A stretch of DNA of 64,000 nucleotides, from positions 1-64,000 of the forward strand of contig DASYGT010000034.1 of assembly GCA_035999365.1 (NCBI GenBank), given 5' to 3'. The notes beneath the pieces are model-generated. The model saw only the letters and a list, made by a program, of their open reading frames with translations, did not search any database and was not told the origin of the DNA. The DNA is from DASYGT01 sp035999365. Its GTDB lineage: Bacteria; Actinomycetota; Actinomycetes; Mycobacteriales; Jatrophihabitantaceae. The translations under genes and the position numbers were made by a program. Below are positions 1-9,236 of the stretch, piece by piece (the stretch's first letter is position 1; every line of letters starts with the position of its first letter).

Positions 1-2
1 CC

Positions 3-542
3 AAGGCAGCGCCGGCGAAGAAGGCCCCGGCGAAGAAGGCGCCCGCGAAAGCTCCCGCGAAGGCGGCAGCGACACCGGTCAAGGCGCCGGCCACAGCAGC
101 CCCCGACCGGCCTGCCAAGACCGCGGCAGCCGCGCCCGCGAAGCCGGCGCCCGCGAAGCCGGCGGCGCCACCCGTGTCGGAGTGGACGAAGGCCGAGCTC
201 GCCGAGATCCGCAAAGAGCTGATGGCCGAGCTCGCCGAGATGGGTGCTGCGTACGACCGGTCACTGCGCGACCTGAACGACCTGCAGCAGTCGAGCACCG
301 ACGGCGCGGGTGACGATCAGGCCGACGCAGGCAGCAAGACGTTCGAACGCGAGCAGGAGCAGTCCATCGCGGCGAACCGGCTCGATCTACTCACCCAGAT
401 CCAGCGAGCGGTCGAGCGGATCGACGCCGGCACCTATGGCTTCTGCGAGAGCTGTGGCAAGCCGATCCCCAAGGCGCGCCTGCGGGCATTCCCGAGCGCG
501 ACGCTCGACGTGGCCTGCAAGCAGCGCGAGGAACGGCGCTGA
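3..542 (+). CDS. DksA/TraR-family zinc-finger protein (5' end outside window)
   Basis: The reading frame is open from the window edge, so the start is missing. The first 55 or so visible residues are a low-complexity Lys/Ala/Pro tract resembling the tails of actinobacterial histone-like proteins. A helical coiled-coil-like stretch follows (about 174-420), then a C-terminal zinc-finger motif, CESCGKPIPKARL. DksA/TraR proteins usually have four Cys ligands; here the third position is Asp (DVAC instead of CxxC), so zinc binding may be altered. DksA family members bind in the RNA polymerase secondary channel. The basic tail suggests nucleic-acid binding, which is inference. lspA follows 30 bp downstream. 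Confidence 0.8.
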   Translation, partial: KAAPAKKAPAKKAPAKAPAKAAATPVKAPATAAPDRPAKTAAAAPAKPAPAKPAAPPVSEWTKAELAEIRKELMAELAEMGAAYDRSLRDLNDLQQSSTDGAGDDQADAGSKTFEREQEQSIAANRLDLLTQIQRAVERIDAGTYGFCESCGKPIPKARLRAFPSATLDVACKQREERR

Positions 543-572
543 TCACCCGCCTCGATAGGGGACAATGAGCGG

Positions 573-1151
573 GTGAGCCGCGCCAATGGATCTGCCGCGC
601 CCGAATCCGACACTGCCGAAAGCGGCGCGCTGCGGCCCAGGCGCGTCGTGCTGTTCGGGCTCGTCGCCGCGACCGCGGTCCTGCTGGATGCGGTCTCGAA
701 GGTCCTGGTCGTGGCGCATTTCAGCGCCGGCGCGCATCCTCCGGTTCGCCTGCTCGGCGGTGCGATCTACTTGATCGAGACGCGCAACTCGGGCGCGGCG
801 TTCTCGCTCGGCACGGGTGCAACGGTCGTGCTCACCCTCATCGCACTCGCCGTTGTCGTATTCATCCTGCGCACCGCGGGCAGAATGCGCTCCACCGGGT
901 GGGCGGTCGCGCTCGGTCTCGTTCTCGGCGGCGCAGTCGGCAACCTCAGCGATCGGCTGCTGCGGGCGCCCGGCGTCGGCCGCGGGCACGTCGTCGACTG
1001 GATCAGCCTGTTCAGTAACGACGGGCACGTCTGGCCGATCTTCAACCTCGCCGATTCGGCCATCGTGTGTGGCGCGGTGCTTGCCGCCGTGCTCGCGCTG
1101 TGCGGCATCGATATCGACGGCCGGCCGAGCCGCGGGCGCGGCGGGGAGTGA
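573..1151 (+). CDS. lspA: Lipoprotein signal peptidase (signal peptidase II)
   Basis: This is a membrane aspartyl protease that removes signal peptides from diacylglyceryl-modified prolipoproteins; the lgt gene for the preceding step is at 28.3 kb. The 192-residue product has about four hydrophobic segments. The family blocks are present in order: NSGAAFSL, GNLSDRL, VVDWI and FNLADSAI, and the last two carry the two catalytic Asp residues. The start is GTG at 573, with a possible leaderless -10 (GACAAT) six bases before it. The stop overlaps the next start in a GTGA arrangement, so lspA and the pseudouridine synthase gene are probably translationally coupled, as is common in bacteria. Confidence 0.95.
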   Translation: MSRANGSAAPESDTAESGALRPRRVVLFGLVAATAVLLDAVSKVLVVAHFSAGAHPPVRLLGGAIYLIETRNSGAAFSLGTGATVVLTLIALAVVVFILRTAGRMRSTGWAVALGLVLGGAVGNLSDRLLRAPGVGRGHVVDWISLFSNDGHVWPIFNLADSAIVCGAVLAAVLALCGIDIDGRPSRGRGGE

Positions 1152-2077
1152 CCGAGTCACGCCTGCTGCCGGTGCCTGACGGGCTCGACGGGCTACGGCT
1201 GGATGTCGCTCTGGCACGGCTGTTCGGGCTGTCCCGAACACGTGCCGCCGAGATGGTCGACGAGGGCCGGGTGAGCCTGGACGGTGCGGTACCGCTGCGA
1301 TCGGCCAAGGTGCGTGGCGGCGCGATTCTCGAGGTGAGGCTGCCGAGCGCCGACACTGCGGCGCCGGTCGAGCCCGCCCCGGTCGACGGACTGGTCGTCC
1401 TCTACGACGACGACGATGTCGTGGTTGTCGACAAACCGGTCGGCGTTGCCGCTCACCCGAGCCCGGGGTGGACCGGCCCGACCGTGGTCGGCGGCCTCGC
1501 AGCCATGGGATACCGCATCTCGACATCGGGTGCCGCCGAGCGGCAGGGCATCGTGCATCGCCTGGACGCGGGGACGTCGGGCGTCATGGCGGTGGCCAAG
1601 AGCGAGCGCGCGTACACAGCGCTCAAGCGGGGATTCAAGGAGCGCACCGTCGACAAGCGGTACAGCGCGCTCGTGCAGGGGCATCCCGATCCGACGAGGG
1701 GCACGATCGACGCACCGATCGATCGGCACCCGAGCGCCGACTACCGCTTCGCCGTCGTCGCCGGGGGTCGCCCGAGCGTGACGCACTACGAAACGGTCGA
1801 GGCGTTCCGTGCCGCGACACTGCTCGACATCCACCTCGAGACCGGCCGCACCCACCAGATCCGTGTGCACATGGCGGCGATGCGGCATCCGTGTGTGGGA
1901 GACCTGACCTACGGCGCCGATCCGGTGCTCGCCCGGCGGCTCGGCCTGGCACGGCAGTGGCTGCATGCGCGGGAACTCGGCTTCGCGCATCCCTCGAACG
2001 GCGAGTGGGTCAGCGTCTCGTCGGCGTTCCCAGAGGATCTTCAGCGCGCGCTCGACGTGCTGTCGGCTGAGGGATGA
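1148..2077 (+). CDS. RluD-type 23S rRNA pseudouridine synthase
   Basis: This 309-residue protein converts specific uridines in RNA to pseudouridine. An S4 RNA-binding domain covers about residues 12-75 (RLDVALARLFGLSRTRAAEMVDEGRV). The RluA/RluC/RluD catalytic domain contains HRLDAGTSG, with the nucleophile Asp near residue 140, and the later block ETGRTHQIRVHMA. I chose GTG 1148 because it overlaps the lspA stop by 4 bp and gives the normal N-terminus; the longer open frame upstream lies inside lspA. The rRNA specificity (RluD rather than RluA or RluC) cannot be decided from sequence alone. Confidence 0.92.
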   Translation: MTESRLLPVPDGLDGLRLDVALARLFGLSRTRAAEMVDEGRVSLDGAVPLRSAKVRGGAILEVRLPSADTAAPVEPAPVDGLVVLYDDDDVVVVDKPVGVAAHPSPGWTGPTVVGGLAAMGYRISTSGAAERQGIVHRLDAGTSGVMAVAKSERAYTALKRGFKERTVDKRYSALVQGHPDPTRGTIDAPIDRHPSADYRFAVVAGGRPSVTHYETVEAFRAATLLDIHLETGRTHQIRVHMAAMRHPCVGDLTYGADPVLARRLGLARQWLHARELGFAHPSNGEWVSVSSAFPEDLQRALDVLSAEG

Positions 2078-2117
2078 CTCACGGGTGCCGGATGAGCCAG
2101 CCGGGTAGACATAGGTC

Positions 2118-3539
2118 ATGACGTCCGGTCGATCGCCCCTGCTCGTCGCCTCCAATCGAGGACCGTTGGCGCTGGTGCCCGTCGAGCAGGGCGACGACGA
2201 GATCCGCCGAGGCGGAGGCGGGCTCGTCAGCGGGATGCAGAGCGCCCTGGAAGCGACGCCGGACGCGATGTGGGTCTGCGCCGCCATGAACGACCGCGAA
2301 CGCGCAATGGCCAGGCAGGCGCCGCAGGGGCGATTGAGTGAGGTCGCGGCCGCCGCGGATGTGCTGCGCGGAGATTTCGACGTGCGGATGCTGCCGATCG
2401 ACGGTCTGACATTTCGCAACGCCTACAACGGTGTCGCGAACTCGACGCTGTGGTTCGTGCTGCACATGCTCTATGACCTGCCGCGCGCGCCGATCTTCGA
2501 CGCCGCCTGGCGGCGGCAGTGGGCGTCCTACGTGCGCTACAACCAGGCGTTCGCGCAGGCGCTGGCCGAAGAGGCGGCACCGGATGCCCGCGTGATGATC
2601 CAGGACTACCACCTGTTCCTCGCACCCGGCATGCTGCGCACGCTGCGCCCCGATCTGCGCATCGGCCACTTCACGCACACCCCCTGGGTGTCGGCGGACT
2701 ACTTCGCGATGCTGCCGGACGATGTCGCGTTCGGGATCGTCGATGGCCTGCTGGGGGCGGACGTCATCGGTTTCCACACCACGCGGTGGGCCGATCTGTT
2801 CCGCGAAACCTGCCGGTCGGTGGTCGGGCGCGAGCCGGACGGTGTGCACGTCTTCCCGCTGGGCACCGACCCCGACGAGCTGCAGAAGCGTGCCTACCTT
2901 CGCGACGTCGAGAGCGAGCTGCGCGTCCTCAATGCCAGTGTCGGCGACCGTCTGGTGATCGGCCGGGTCGACCGCACCGAGCTGTCGAAGAACGTCTGGC
3001 GCGGGTTGCTGTCATACCGCGAACTGTTGCGCACTCATCCGGAGTGGCGCGGCAAGGTCGTGCACGCCGTCTACAACAACCCCTCGCGCGAGGACCTACC
3101 GGCCTACCGCGAGTACACCGCGTCGATCGCCCGCCTGGCCGACGAGATCGACGACGAGTTCGGCACCGACGACTGGTCGCCCCTGGTGCTCGAGATCGCC
3201 GACGACTACCCGGCTGCGCTGGCCGTGCTCCGGCGCAGCGACGTGCTGTTCATCAATTCGGTGCGAGATGGGATGAACCTCGTCGTGCTCGAGGGTCTGG
3301 TGCTGTCCGAGCACGATCCAGCGGTCGTGCTCTCCTCCGAGGCGGGAGCCGCGGAGGTGCTCGGCGAGGACGCGATCCGGATCAATCCCTTCGACGTCAC
3401 CGCGACTGCTGAGGCGCTGCACGCCGCGCTGCAGATGTCGCACGAGGAGCGGTCGGGTCGCGCCGAGCGGATGCGGGCGGCCGCAGTGCGGTTGCCGCCC
3501 GCCCAATGGTTCCGCGAGCAGCTGGACGCCCTCGGATAA
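2118..3539 (+). CDS. otsA: Trehalose-6-phosphate synthase (GT20)
   Basis: The enzyme joins UDP- or ADP-glucose and glucose 6-phosphate into trehalose 6-phosphate in the cytoplasm. It has 473 residues, the usual size. The N-terminal glycine loop is visible (RRGGGGLVSGM), as are HFTHTPW, the NDP-sugar block beginning GRVDRTELSKN, and RDGMNLVVLE near residue 385. It is followed convergently by trehalose-phosphatase, with about 10 bp between the stops, so both steps of the OtsAB pathway are encoded together but on opposite strands. The ATG at 2118 gives a normal N-terminus. Confidence 0.93.
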   Translation: MTSGRSPLLVASNRGPLALVPVEQGDDEIRRGGGGLVSGMQSALEATPDAMWVCAAMNDRERAMARQAPQGRLSEVAAAADVLRGDFDVRMLPIDGLTFRNAYNGVANSTLWFVLHMLYDLPRAPIFDAAWRRQWASYVRYNQAFAQALAEEAAPDARVMIQDYHLFLAPGMLRTLRPDLRIGHFTHTPWVSADYFAMLPDDVAFGIVDGLLGADVIGFHTTRWADLFRETCRSVVGREPDGVHVFPLGTDPDELQKRAYLRDVESELRVLNASVGDRLVIGRVDRTELSKNVWRGLLSYRELLRTHPEWRGKVVHAVYNNPSREDLPAYREYTASIARLADEIDDEFGTDDWSPLVLEIADDYPAALAVLRRSDVLFINSVRDGMNLVVLEGLVLSEHDPAVVLSSEAGAAEVLGEDAIRINPFDVTATAEALHAALQMSHEERSGRAERMRAAAVRLPPAQWFREQLDALG

Positions 3540-3549
3540 GCGGCCCGAC

Positions 3550-4332
3550 TCAAGTACGCGCGATGTCGCCGAGCAGGTCCACGAATTCGGCCGGGTCATT
3601 GACACGCAGATCAGCGGCTTCGACCGCCTCGGGGTTCTCGCTCCCCCCCGCCACCGCGACACCGAACGCCAGCAGTCCTTTCCCGCGCATGACGCGGATC
3701 GCCTCGAATGCGGGGACGTCGCCGAGATCGTCACCCGCGAACAGGACGACCGACGGCTCGAACCGCGCGACCAGCTCCCGCAGCACTGCCCCCTTGTCAT
3801 AGCCGGGCAGGCGGACCTCGAGCACGCCCTTCCCGTCATGGGTCTCCAGCCCGAGCCGCGCCGCGAGGGCCTCGACGGCCGGGCGTACCGCCTCGATGGC
3901 CGCCTCCGGGTGGGCAGCGCGGCGGGCATGGACGACCAGGGACAGCCGCTTGTCCTCGATCCAGATGTCGTGGTCCACGTCTGCGATCGCCCCAGGGAGT
4001 TCGGCGCGCAGCTCGTCGATCACCTGCGGCTGGCCGGGGGAGTCCAATTCGCCGGCGTGCCAGGACTCAGCGCCGTAAAGGCCTGCGACGACAACGCCGG
4101 GGATGGCAGCGAACCCGCCGAGGTCGAGTGCGGTGGCCGCGTCCCGGCCGGTGATCACCGCGATCTGGGCCCCCGCCCGCGCCATGGCGATCAGCGTGTC
4201 GACGGCACCTGCCGTCGGACGTGACGCGGCGGGGTCGCGCACGATCGGTGCCAGCGTCCCGTCGAAATCCAGCGCGATGAGCGCATGCGACAGGTTCGCG
4301 GCCAATGGCCCGACAACCTCGTGGCGCTGCAT
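3550..4332 (-). CDS. otsB: Trehalose-6-phosphate phosphatase (HAD family)
   Basis: This HAD-superfamily phosphatase removes the phosphate from trehalose 6-phosphate. The 260-residue protein has HAD motif I, LDFDGTLAPI, near residue 25, then VITGRD, and near the C-terminus GDDLGDVPAF, which supplies the Mg-binding acidic residues. The frame stays open for another 840 bp upstream, but that part is antisense to the L,D-transpeptidase gene; ATG at 4332 gives the expected N-terminus (MQRHEVVGPLAANLS). It pairs with the convergent otsA. Confidence 0.9.
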   Translation of the reverse strand: MQRHEVVGPLAANLSHALIALDFDGTLAPIVRDPAASRPTAGAVDTLIAMARAGAQIAVITGRDAATALDLGGFAAIPGVVVAGLYGAESWHAGELDSPGQPQVIDELRAELPGAIADVDHDIWIEDKRLSLVVHARRAAHPEAAIEAVRPAVEALAARLGLETHDGKGVLEVRLPGYDKGAVLRELVARFEPSVVLFAGDDLGDVPAFEAIRVMRGKGLLAFGVAVAGGSENPEAVEAADLRVNDPAEFVDLLGDIART

Positions 4333-4392
4333 CGGCCCATCCTGCCAACCCGGTCCCGTGCTTCCCCGGTCGCCCGTGCCACAGTGGTGGAC

Positions 4393-4989
4393 GTGCGTCG
4401 GCTGATCGTGGCAATAGCGACCGCCGCGATGCTGGCCGCGGCCTGCTCGCCAGGCGGGCGGGTGACCGGCGGCCAGCCCAGAGAGGTGGTCGGTAGCTCG
4501 CAGTCGTCTGCGCACCCCCGCACAACCCCGGCAGCCCGCACTCCCACGACCGAGGCGACGACCGGAAGCGCTCGACCCACGCCGGACGCGTGCGCGCGCA
4601 ACGTGCTGGCGCAGCGGGTGATCGTCGACATCTCGGCTCAGCACGCCTGGCTCTGCGCCCGAACCCACACCGTGTACCAGTCCGCCGTCACCACCGGGGC
4701 GGTCGCGCTGGCCTACGACAGCACCCCGCTCGGCACGTTCCACGTCCAGAGCCGCAGCCGCGACGTCGCGCTGACCCTGATCGACGGCTCGGTGTACCGG
4801 GTCCACTACTGGGTCCCCTTCGACGCGCCGCTGTTCGGGTTCCATGACGCGGGGTGGCAGACGATCCCGTTCGGCAGCCCCGCGTACCGCACCCGGGGTT
4901 CTCACGGCTGCGTCCACATGCCCTTGGCGGCGATGAGCTTCCTGTACCGCTGGGCCGTCGTGGGCACCGCCGTCACGATCCGCGCGTGA
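4393..4989 (+). CDS. L,D-transpeptidase (YkuD) lipoprotein
   Basis: The product is predicted to form 3-3 peptide cross-links in peptidoglycan on the outer face of the membrane. The 198-residue protein starts with a lipoprotein signal (MRRLIVAIATAAMLAAACSPGG) whose lipobox Cys is at about residue 19. A Ser/Thr/Pro-rich linker follows, then a YkuD domain from about residue 75. The active-site signature is SHGCVHMP, with the catalytic Cys near residue 173. GTG 4393 is chosen because it places the signal peptide at the N-terminus; GTGs three and six bp further upstream are also possible. No immunoglobulin-like domain is visible, so this is a short form of the family. Confidence 0.9.
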   Translation: MRRLIVAIATAAMLAAACSPGGRVTGGQPREVVGSSQSSAHPRTTPAARTPTTEATTGSARPTPDACARNVLAQRVIVDISAQHAWLCARTHTVYQSAVTTGAVALAYDSTPLGTFHVQSRSRDVALTLIDGSVYRVHYWVPFDAPLFGFHDAGWQTIPFGSPAYRTRGSHGCVHMPLAAMSFLYRWAVVGTAVTIRA

Positions 4990-5113
4990 CCCTCGAGGTG
5001 AGGTGTAGAGACACGTTCGGGCAACACGCCGTGGGTGGCCGAGCTTTGTCGGACCGCAGTGTGAGAATCGGATTCCGTCAACACCGCCCGAGCGCCCGAG
5101 GAGTTCAGCCGAC

Positions 5114-8100
5114 GTGACATCCGGTGACGGATCGGCCACCAGCGACTCGTTCGTGCACCTGCACGTGCACACCGAGTATTCGATGCTCGACGGCGCCGCC
5201 CGCCTGACCGAACTCTTCGACGAGACCGCCCGGATGGGAATGCCGGCGCTGGCAATGACCGATCACGGCAACGTCTTCGGCGCCTACGACTTCTACAAGA
5301 AGGCCACTGCGGCCGGCGTGAAGCCCATCATCGGCATGGAGGCATACCTCACGCCGAACACGTCGCGCTACGACCGCTCGCGGGTGCGCTGGTCCGGCGG
5401 TGGAGACGACGACGTGTCCGGCGGCGGCGCTTTCACCCACATGACGCTGCTGGCAGAGACGACAGCCGGCATGCACAACCTGTTCCGCCTCGCGTCCCGC
5501 TCCTCCCTGGAGGGCTTCTTCTACAAGCCCCGCGCCGACCGTGAACTGCTGTCTCAGTACGCCGGCGGCCTGATCGGCACTACCGGCTGCCCGTCGGGTG
5601 AGATCCAGACGTGGCTGCGCATCGGCGACTATGCGAAGGCCCGGGCGAGCGCGGCCGAATTCCGGGACCTGTTCGGCGCCGGGAACTTCTTCCTCGAACT
5701 CATGGATCACGGCCTGGGTATCGAGCGTCGGGTGCACGAAGATCTGCTCAAACTCGGCCGCGATCTCAGCTTGCCGATGATCGCGACGAACGATCTGCAC
5801 TACACCTACCCCGAACACGCCGACACGCATGAGGTCCTGCTCTGCGTGCAGTCGGGCAAGACGATGGCCGACCCCAACCGCTTCAAGTTCGACGCGCGGG
5901 ACTTCTACCTGAAGTCACCCGCGGAGATGCGCTCCCTCTGGGCCGACAAGTACGAGTTGCGCGAAGCCTGCGACAACACGCTGCTGATCGCCGAACGGTG
6001 CGAGGTGTCCTTCACCGAAGGCGCCGACCTCATGCCGCGGTTTCCGGTGCCGGAAGGGGAGGACGAGAACTCCTGGTTCGTCAAGGAGGTCGAGCGAGGG
6101 CTGATCGGGCGCTACCCCGACGGCCTCCCGGCTGATGTGCGGGCGCGCGCCGACTACGAGGTCGCGATGATCCTGCAGATGGGGTTCCCCAGCTACTTCC
6201 TCGTCGTCGCCGACCTCATCAACTGGGCACGCGAGCACGGCATCCGGGTCGGTCCTGGGCGGGGCTCTGCGGCCGGCTCGCTCGTCGCGTATTCGATGGG
6301 CATCACCGAACTCGATCCGCTGCGCCACGGGTTGCTGTTCGAGCGGTTCCTCAACCCCGAACGCGTCTCGATGCCCGATATCGACATCGACTTCGACGAG
6401 CGCCGACGCGGTGAGGTCATGGCCTATGTCACGGAGAAGTACGGCGAGGACCGCGTTGCGCAGGTAGTCACCTACGGCACGATCAAGGCCAAACAGGCCG
6501 TCAAGGACTCCGCACGAGTGCTCGGTTACCCGTTCTCGATGGGCGAGCGCATCACGAAGGCGATGCCCCCATCGGTGATGGGAAAGGATGTTCCGCTCAA
6601 CGGGATCTTCGACACCAAGCACGAGCGCTACGGCGAGGGTGGCGAATTTCGCGCGCTGTGTGAAGCCGACGCCGAGGTCAAGCGAGTCGTCGAGACTGCG
6701 CAGGGGCTCGAAGGGCTGAAGCGGCAGTGGGGTGTGCATGCCTGCGCGGTGATCATGTCGAGTCAGCCGCTGCTCGACACGATCCCGATCATGAAGCGCG
6801 AGCAGGACGGCGCGATCATCACGCAGTTCGACTACCCGACGTGCGAGGCGCTCGGGCTGCTCAAGATGGACTTCCTCGGCCTGCGCAACCTCACGGTCAT
6901 CGACGATGCGCTGGCCAACATCAAGGCCAACCGCGGCGAGACGGTGGTCATCGAGGAGCTCGGCTTCGACGATCCGGCTACTTACGCCCTGCTGTCCCGC
7001 GGCGACACCCTGGGTGTGTTCCAACTCGACGGCGGGCCGCTGCGCGCCCTGTTGCGCTCGCTCCGGCCCACCTCCTTCGACGACATCACGGCCGTGATCG
7101 CGCTGTACCGGCCGGGTCCGATGGGGGCGAACGCGCACAACGACTACGCCGACCGCAAGAACGGCCGCAAGCCCGTGGTGCCGATCCACCCGGAACTCGC
7201 CGATCCGCTGCGCGAAGTGCTGGGCGAGACCTATGGCCTGGTCGTGTACCAGGAGCAGGTGATGGCGCTCGCTCGTACGGTGGCCGGCTACTCCCTCGCG
7301 AGCGCCGACCTGCTGCGCCGGGCGATGGGCAAGAAGAAGAAGAAGGAACTGGAGGAGCAGTACGAGAATTTCAGCGCCGGGATGCGCGAGCGGGGGTTCT
7401 CCGCGGGAGCAGTCACCGCATTGTGGGACGTGCTGCTGCCCTTCTGCGACTACGGGTTCAACAAGAGCCACGGCGCGGGCTATGCGGTCCTGTCGTACTG
7501 GACGGCGTACCTCAAGGCGAACTACCCCGCCGAGTACATGGCTGCCCTGCTGACATCGGTGCGAGACGACAAGGACAAGTCGGCGATCTATCTCGCCGAG
7601 TGCCGCCGGATGGGCATCAAGGTCCTGCCGCCGTGCGTGAACTCATCCGATGCGGACTTCACGCCCACCGGCGCCGACATCCGCTTCGGCCTCACCGCGA
7701 TCCGCAACGTCGGCTCGAACGTGGTCACTTCGGTCGTCGATACCCGCACCGGCAAGGGCTCCTTCGCCGACTTCAACGACTTCCTGCGCAAGGTCTCGGT
7801 TGCGGTCTGCAACAAGCGAACGATCGAGGCCCTCATCAAGGGTGGCGCATTCGACAGCCTGCCCCACAACAGGCGCTCGCTGATCAACGAGTACGAAGCG
7901 CGGATCGATTTCATGATGAGCGAGAAGCGCTTCGAGGCCGACGGCCAGGACTCGCTGTTCGGCGACGTCGAACAGCGCACCGGCGAGAGCCTGCTGCCGC
8001 CGATCCCCATGGTCGACGAGTGGGACAAGAAGGTGCTGCTGCAGTTCGAGCGCGAAATGCTCGGGCTCTACGTCTCGGACCATCCGCTGCTCGGTCTCGA

Positions 8101-8656
8101 GCACATCCTCGCCGGATCAGCCGACATGACGATCGCGGCGGTGCAGGCCGAGGCGTCCGACGAATCACGCACTGTGACACTCACCGGCATTCTCTCGTCG
8201 GTGAGCCGCAGGGTGACCAAGGCGGGTGCGCCGTGGGCCCAAGCCACCCTCGAGGATCTCGAGGGCTCGATCGAGGTCATGTTCTTCCCGGCGACGTACC
8301 AGCAAGTGGCGTTGACGATCGCAGAGGACACGGTCGTGGCGGTCAAGGGGCGCACGGATGTCCGCGAAGATGCGGTGAAGCTGATCGCGAGCGACCTCGT
8401 GCAACTGGACACCAGCGAGGGTCCCCGCGGACCGGTCGTCGTGCGGATGGCACCCGCGCGCTGCACGCCACCCATGGTCGACCGGCTGCGCGACGTGCTG
8501 GCCACCCACCCCGGGACGACCGAAGTGCACCTTCGCCTGGAGAACGGTGCGTCGGCGAAGCTGCTCCGCCTCGGCGACAGCTACCGCGTCACCCCCTCAC
8601 CTGCCCTCATGGGGGATTTGAAGGCGCTGCTCGGCCCCGCCGCCGTCTCTGCCTGA
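5114..8656 (+). CDS. dnaE: DNA polymerase III alpha subunit
   Basis: This is the replicative DNA polymerase catalytic subunit. At 1180 residues it matches the usual DnaE1 length. The N-terminal PHP domain begins HLHVHTEYSMLDG and keeps its metal-binding histidines, consistent with intrinsic 3'-5' proofreading in actinobacterial DnaE1. The palm carries PDIDIDFDE at about residues 421-429, which supplies catalytic aspartates. The fingers contain GVFQLDGGPLRALL and YRPGPM. Helix-hairpin-helix and OB-fold regions follow, the latter around residues 1015-1090. The start is GTG at 5114 with a GAGGAG ribosome-binding site about 11 bp upstream. The 124-bp gap before it presumably holds its promoter; I could not pick one box with confidence. 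Confidence 0.97.
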   Translation: MTSGDGSATSDSFVHLHVHTEYSMLDGAARLTELFDETARMGMPALAMTDHGNVFGAYDFYKKATAAGVKPIIGMEAYLTPNTSRYDRSRVRWSGGGDDDVSGGGAFTHMTLLAETTAGMHNLFRLASRSSLEGFFYKPRADRELLSQYAGGLIGTTGCPSGEIQTWLRIGDYAKARASAAEFRDLFGAGNFFLELMDHGLGIERRVHEDLLKLGRDLSLPMIATNDLHYTYPEHADTHEVLLCVQSGKTMADPNRFKFDARDFYLKSPAEMRSLWADKYELREACDNTLLIAERCEVSFTEGADLMPRFPVPEGEDENSWFVKEVERGLIGRYPDGLPADVRARADYEVAMILQMGFPSYFLVVADLINWAREHGIRVGPGRGSAAGSLVAYSMGITELDPLRHGLLFERFLNPERVSMPDIDIDFDERRRGEVMAYVTEKYGEDRVAQVVTYGTIKAKQAVKDSARVLGYPFSMGERITKAMPPSVMGKDVPLNGIFDTKHERYGEGGEFRALCEADAEVKRVVETAQGLEGLKRQWGVHACAVIMSSQPLLDTIPIMKREQDGAIITQFDYPTCEALGLLKMDFLGLRNLTVIDDALANIKANRGETVVIEELGFDDPATYALLSRGDTLGVFQLDGGPLRALLRSLRPTSFDDITAVIALYRPGPMGANAHNDYADRKNGRKPVVPIHPELADPLREVLGETYGLVVYQEQVMALARTVAGYSLASADLLRRAMGKKKKKELEEQYENFSAGMRERGFSAGAVTALWDVLLPFCDYGFNKSHGAGYAVLSYWTAYLKANYPAEYMAALLTSVRDDKDKSAIYLAECRRMGIKVLPPCVNSSDADFTPTGADIRFGLTAIRNVGSNVVTSVVDTRTGKGSFADFNDFLRKVSVAVCNKRTIEALIKGGAFDSLPHNRRSLINEYEARIDFMMSEKRFEADGQDSLFGDVEQRTGESLLPPIPMVDEWDKKVLLQFEREMLGLYVSDHPLLGLEHILAGSADMTIAAVQAEASDESRTVTLTGILSSVSRRVTKAGAPWAQATLEDLEGSIEVMFFPATYQQVALTIAEDTVVAVKGRTDVREDAVKLIASDLVQLDTSEGPRGPVVVRMAPARCTPPMVDRLRDVLATHPGTTEVHLRLENGASAKLLRLGDSYRVTPSPALMGDLKALLGPAAVSA

Positions 8657-8660
8657 CAGG

Positions 8661-8666
8661 TACCGT
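8661..8666 (+). promoter_or_regulatory. -10 box TACCGT for the downstream membrane protein gene
   Basis: TACCGT ends six bases before ATG 8673, the second of two tandem ATGs (8670 and 8673). This fits the leaderless arrangement seen many times in this window and would favour 8673 as the first translated codon. Confidence 0.45.
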
Positions 8667-8669
8667 CGA

Positions 8670-9224
8670 ATGATGGAGTTCGAACCGCCGTCGGGCGTGG
8701 ATGCGAGCGTTGCCGACGTCGGCTCGTTCCGTCAGGGCTCGCCGCTGAGCCGGTGGGCGCTGGCGCGGTACCTGGTCGGAAGGGCGCTCGGCGAGTCGAT
8801 CAGCCGCTCGTTGCTGGCGGTCGCACTGCTGGTCCTCGGGCTGGCCGGTCTCGTCGAATGGGGTGCCGGGTCGACCTTCTGGGCCGTGGTCATCGCGCTC
8901 GCCGGGCTGGGGATGCTGACAATGCGGGCCGTACTGCGCGCGGTACTCGTCCGCCTGACCGCGCTCGAAGCTCGCGCGCCGATCGAAGGGCGGCTGCGCG
9001 AACTCGTGGCTGACACGCGCGCAGACGTGCGAGCCGAGCTGCGCCGCATCGGCCTGCCGGGCCACCCATGGTCGCTGCCACTGCTCACCCTGTCGTTCCT
9101 CGGGCGCGAACGGCGCGGGCGTACGGTCGAGCGACTGCGTCACTTCGAGGTCGAGCGCGTCGTACCGGCCGCCCGCCTGGACGAACTCCACCTGGTGCTG
9201 CGCTCGCGCGGCATCGGCGGCTGA
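8670..9224 (+). CDS. Hypothetical membrane protein
   Basis: I do not recognise the family. The 184-residue product has a short polar N-terminus, two adjacent hydrophobic helices at about residues 48-90 (LLAVALLVLGLAGLVEW, then FWAVVIALAGLGMLTM) and a basic, Arg-rich cytoplasmic C-terminus with helical character. ATG 8670 and ATG 8673 are adjacent; the -10 at 8661 favours the second. It lies 13 bp after dnaE and 12 bp before another membrane protein gene, which suggests a small transcription unit. No enzymatic motif is visible. Confidence 0.75.
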   Translation: MMEFEPPSGVDASVADVGSFRQGSPLSRWALARYLVGRALGESISRSLLAVALLVLGLAGLVEWGAGSTFWAVVIALAGLGMLTMRAVLRAVLVRLTALEARAPIEGRLRELVADTRADVRAELRRIGLPGHPWSLPLLTLSFLGRERRGRTVERLRHFEVERVVPAARLDELHLVLRSRGIGG

Positions 9225-9230
9225 CAGACT
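9225..9230 (+). promoter_or_regulatory. -10 box CAGACT, leaderless, for the 9237 gene
   Basis: CAGACT is followed by exactly six bases and then GTG 9237. It is one base from the TAGACT boxes seen before yajC and rel. Confidence 0.4.
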
Positions 9231-9236
9231 TCCACT

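Noticed and set aside
543..1526. Long open frame of 327 codons on the minus strand
   Set aside because: It is antisense to lspA and the pseudouridine synthase, rich in Arg/Pro/Gly/His with no recognisable domain; a typical shadow frame in high-GC DNA.
4333..5172. 280-residue N-terminal extension of otsB
   Set aside because: It is antisense to the L,D-transpeptidase gene and does not resemble the family; ATG 4332 gives the normal protein.
6727..8673. 648-codon plus-strand frame inside dnaE
   Set aside because: The dnaE frame carries all conserved motifs through this region; the other frame is low-complexity Arg/Gly/Pro sequence.
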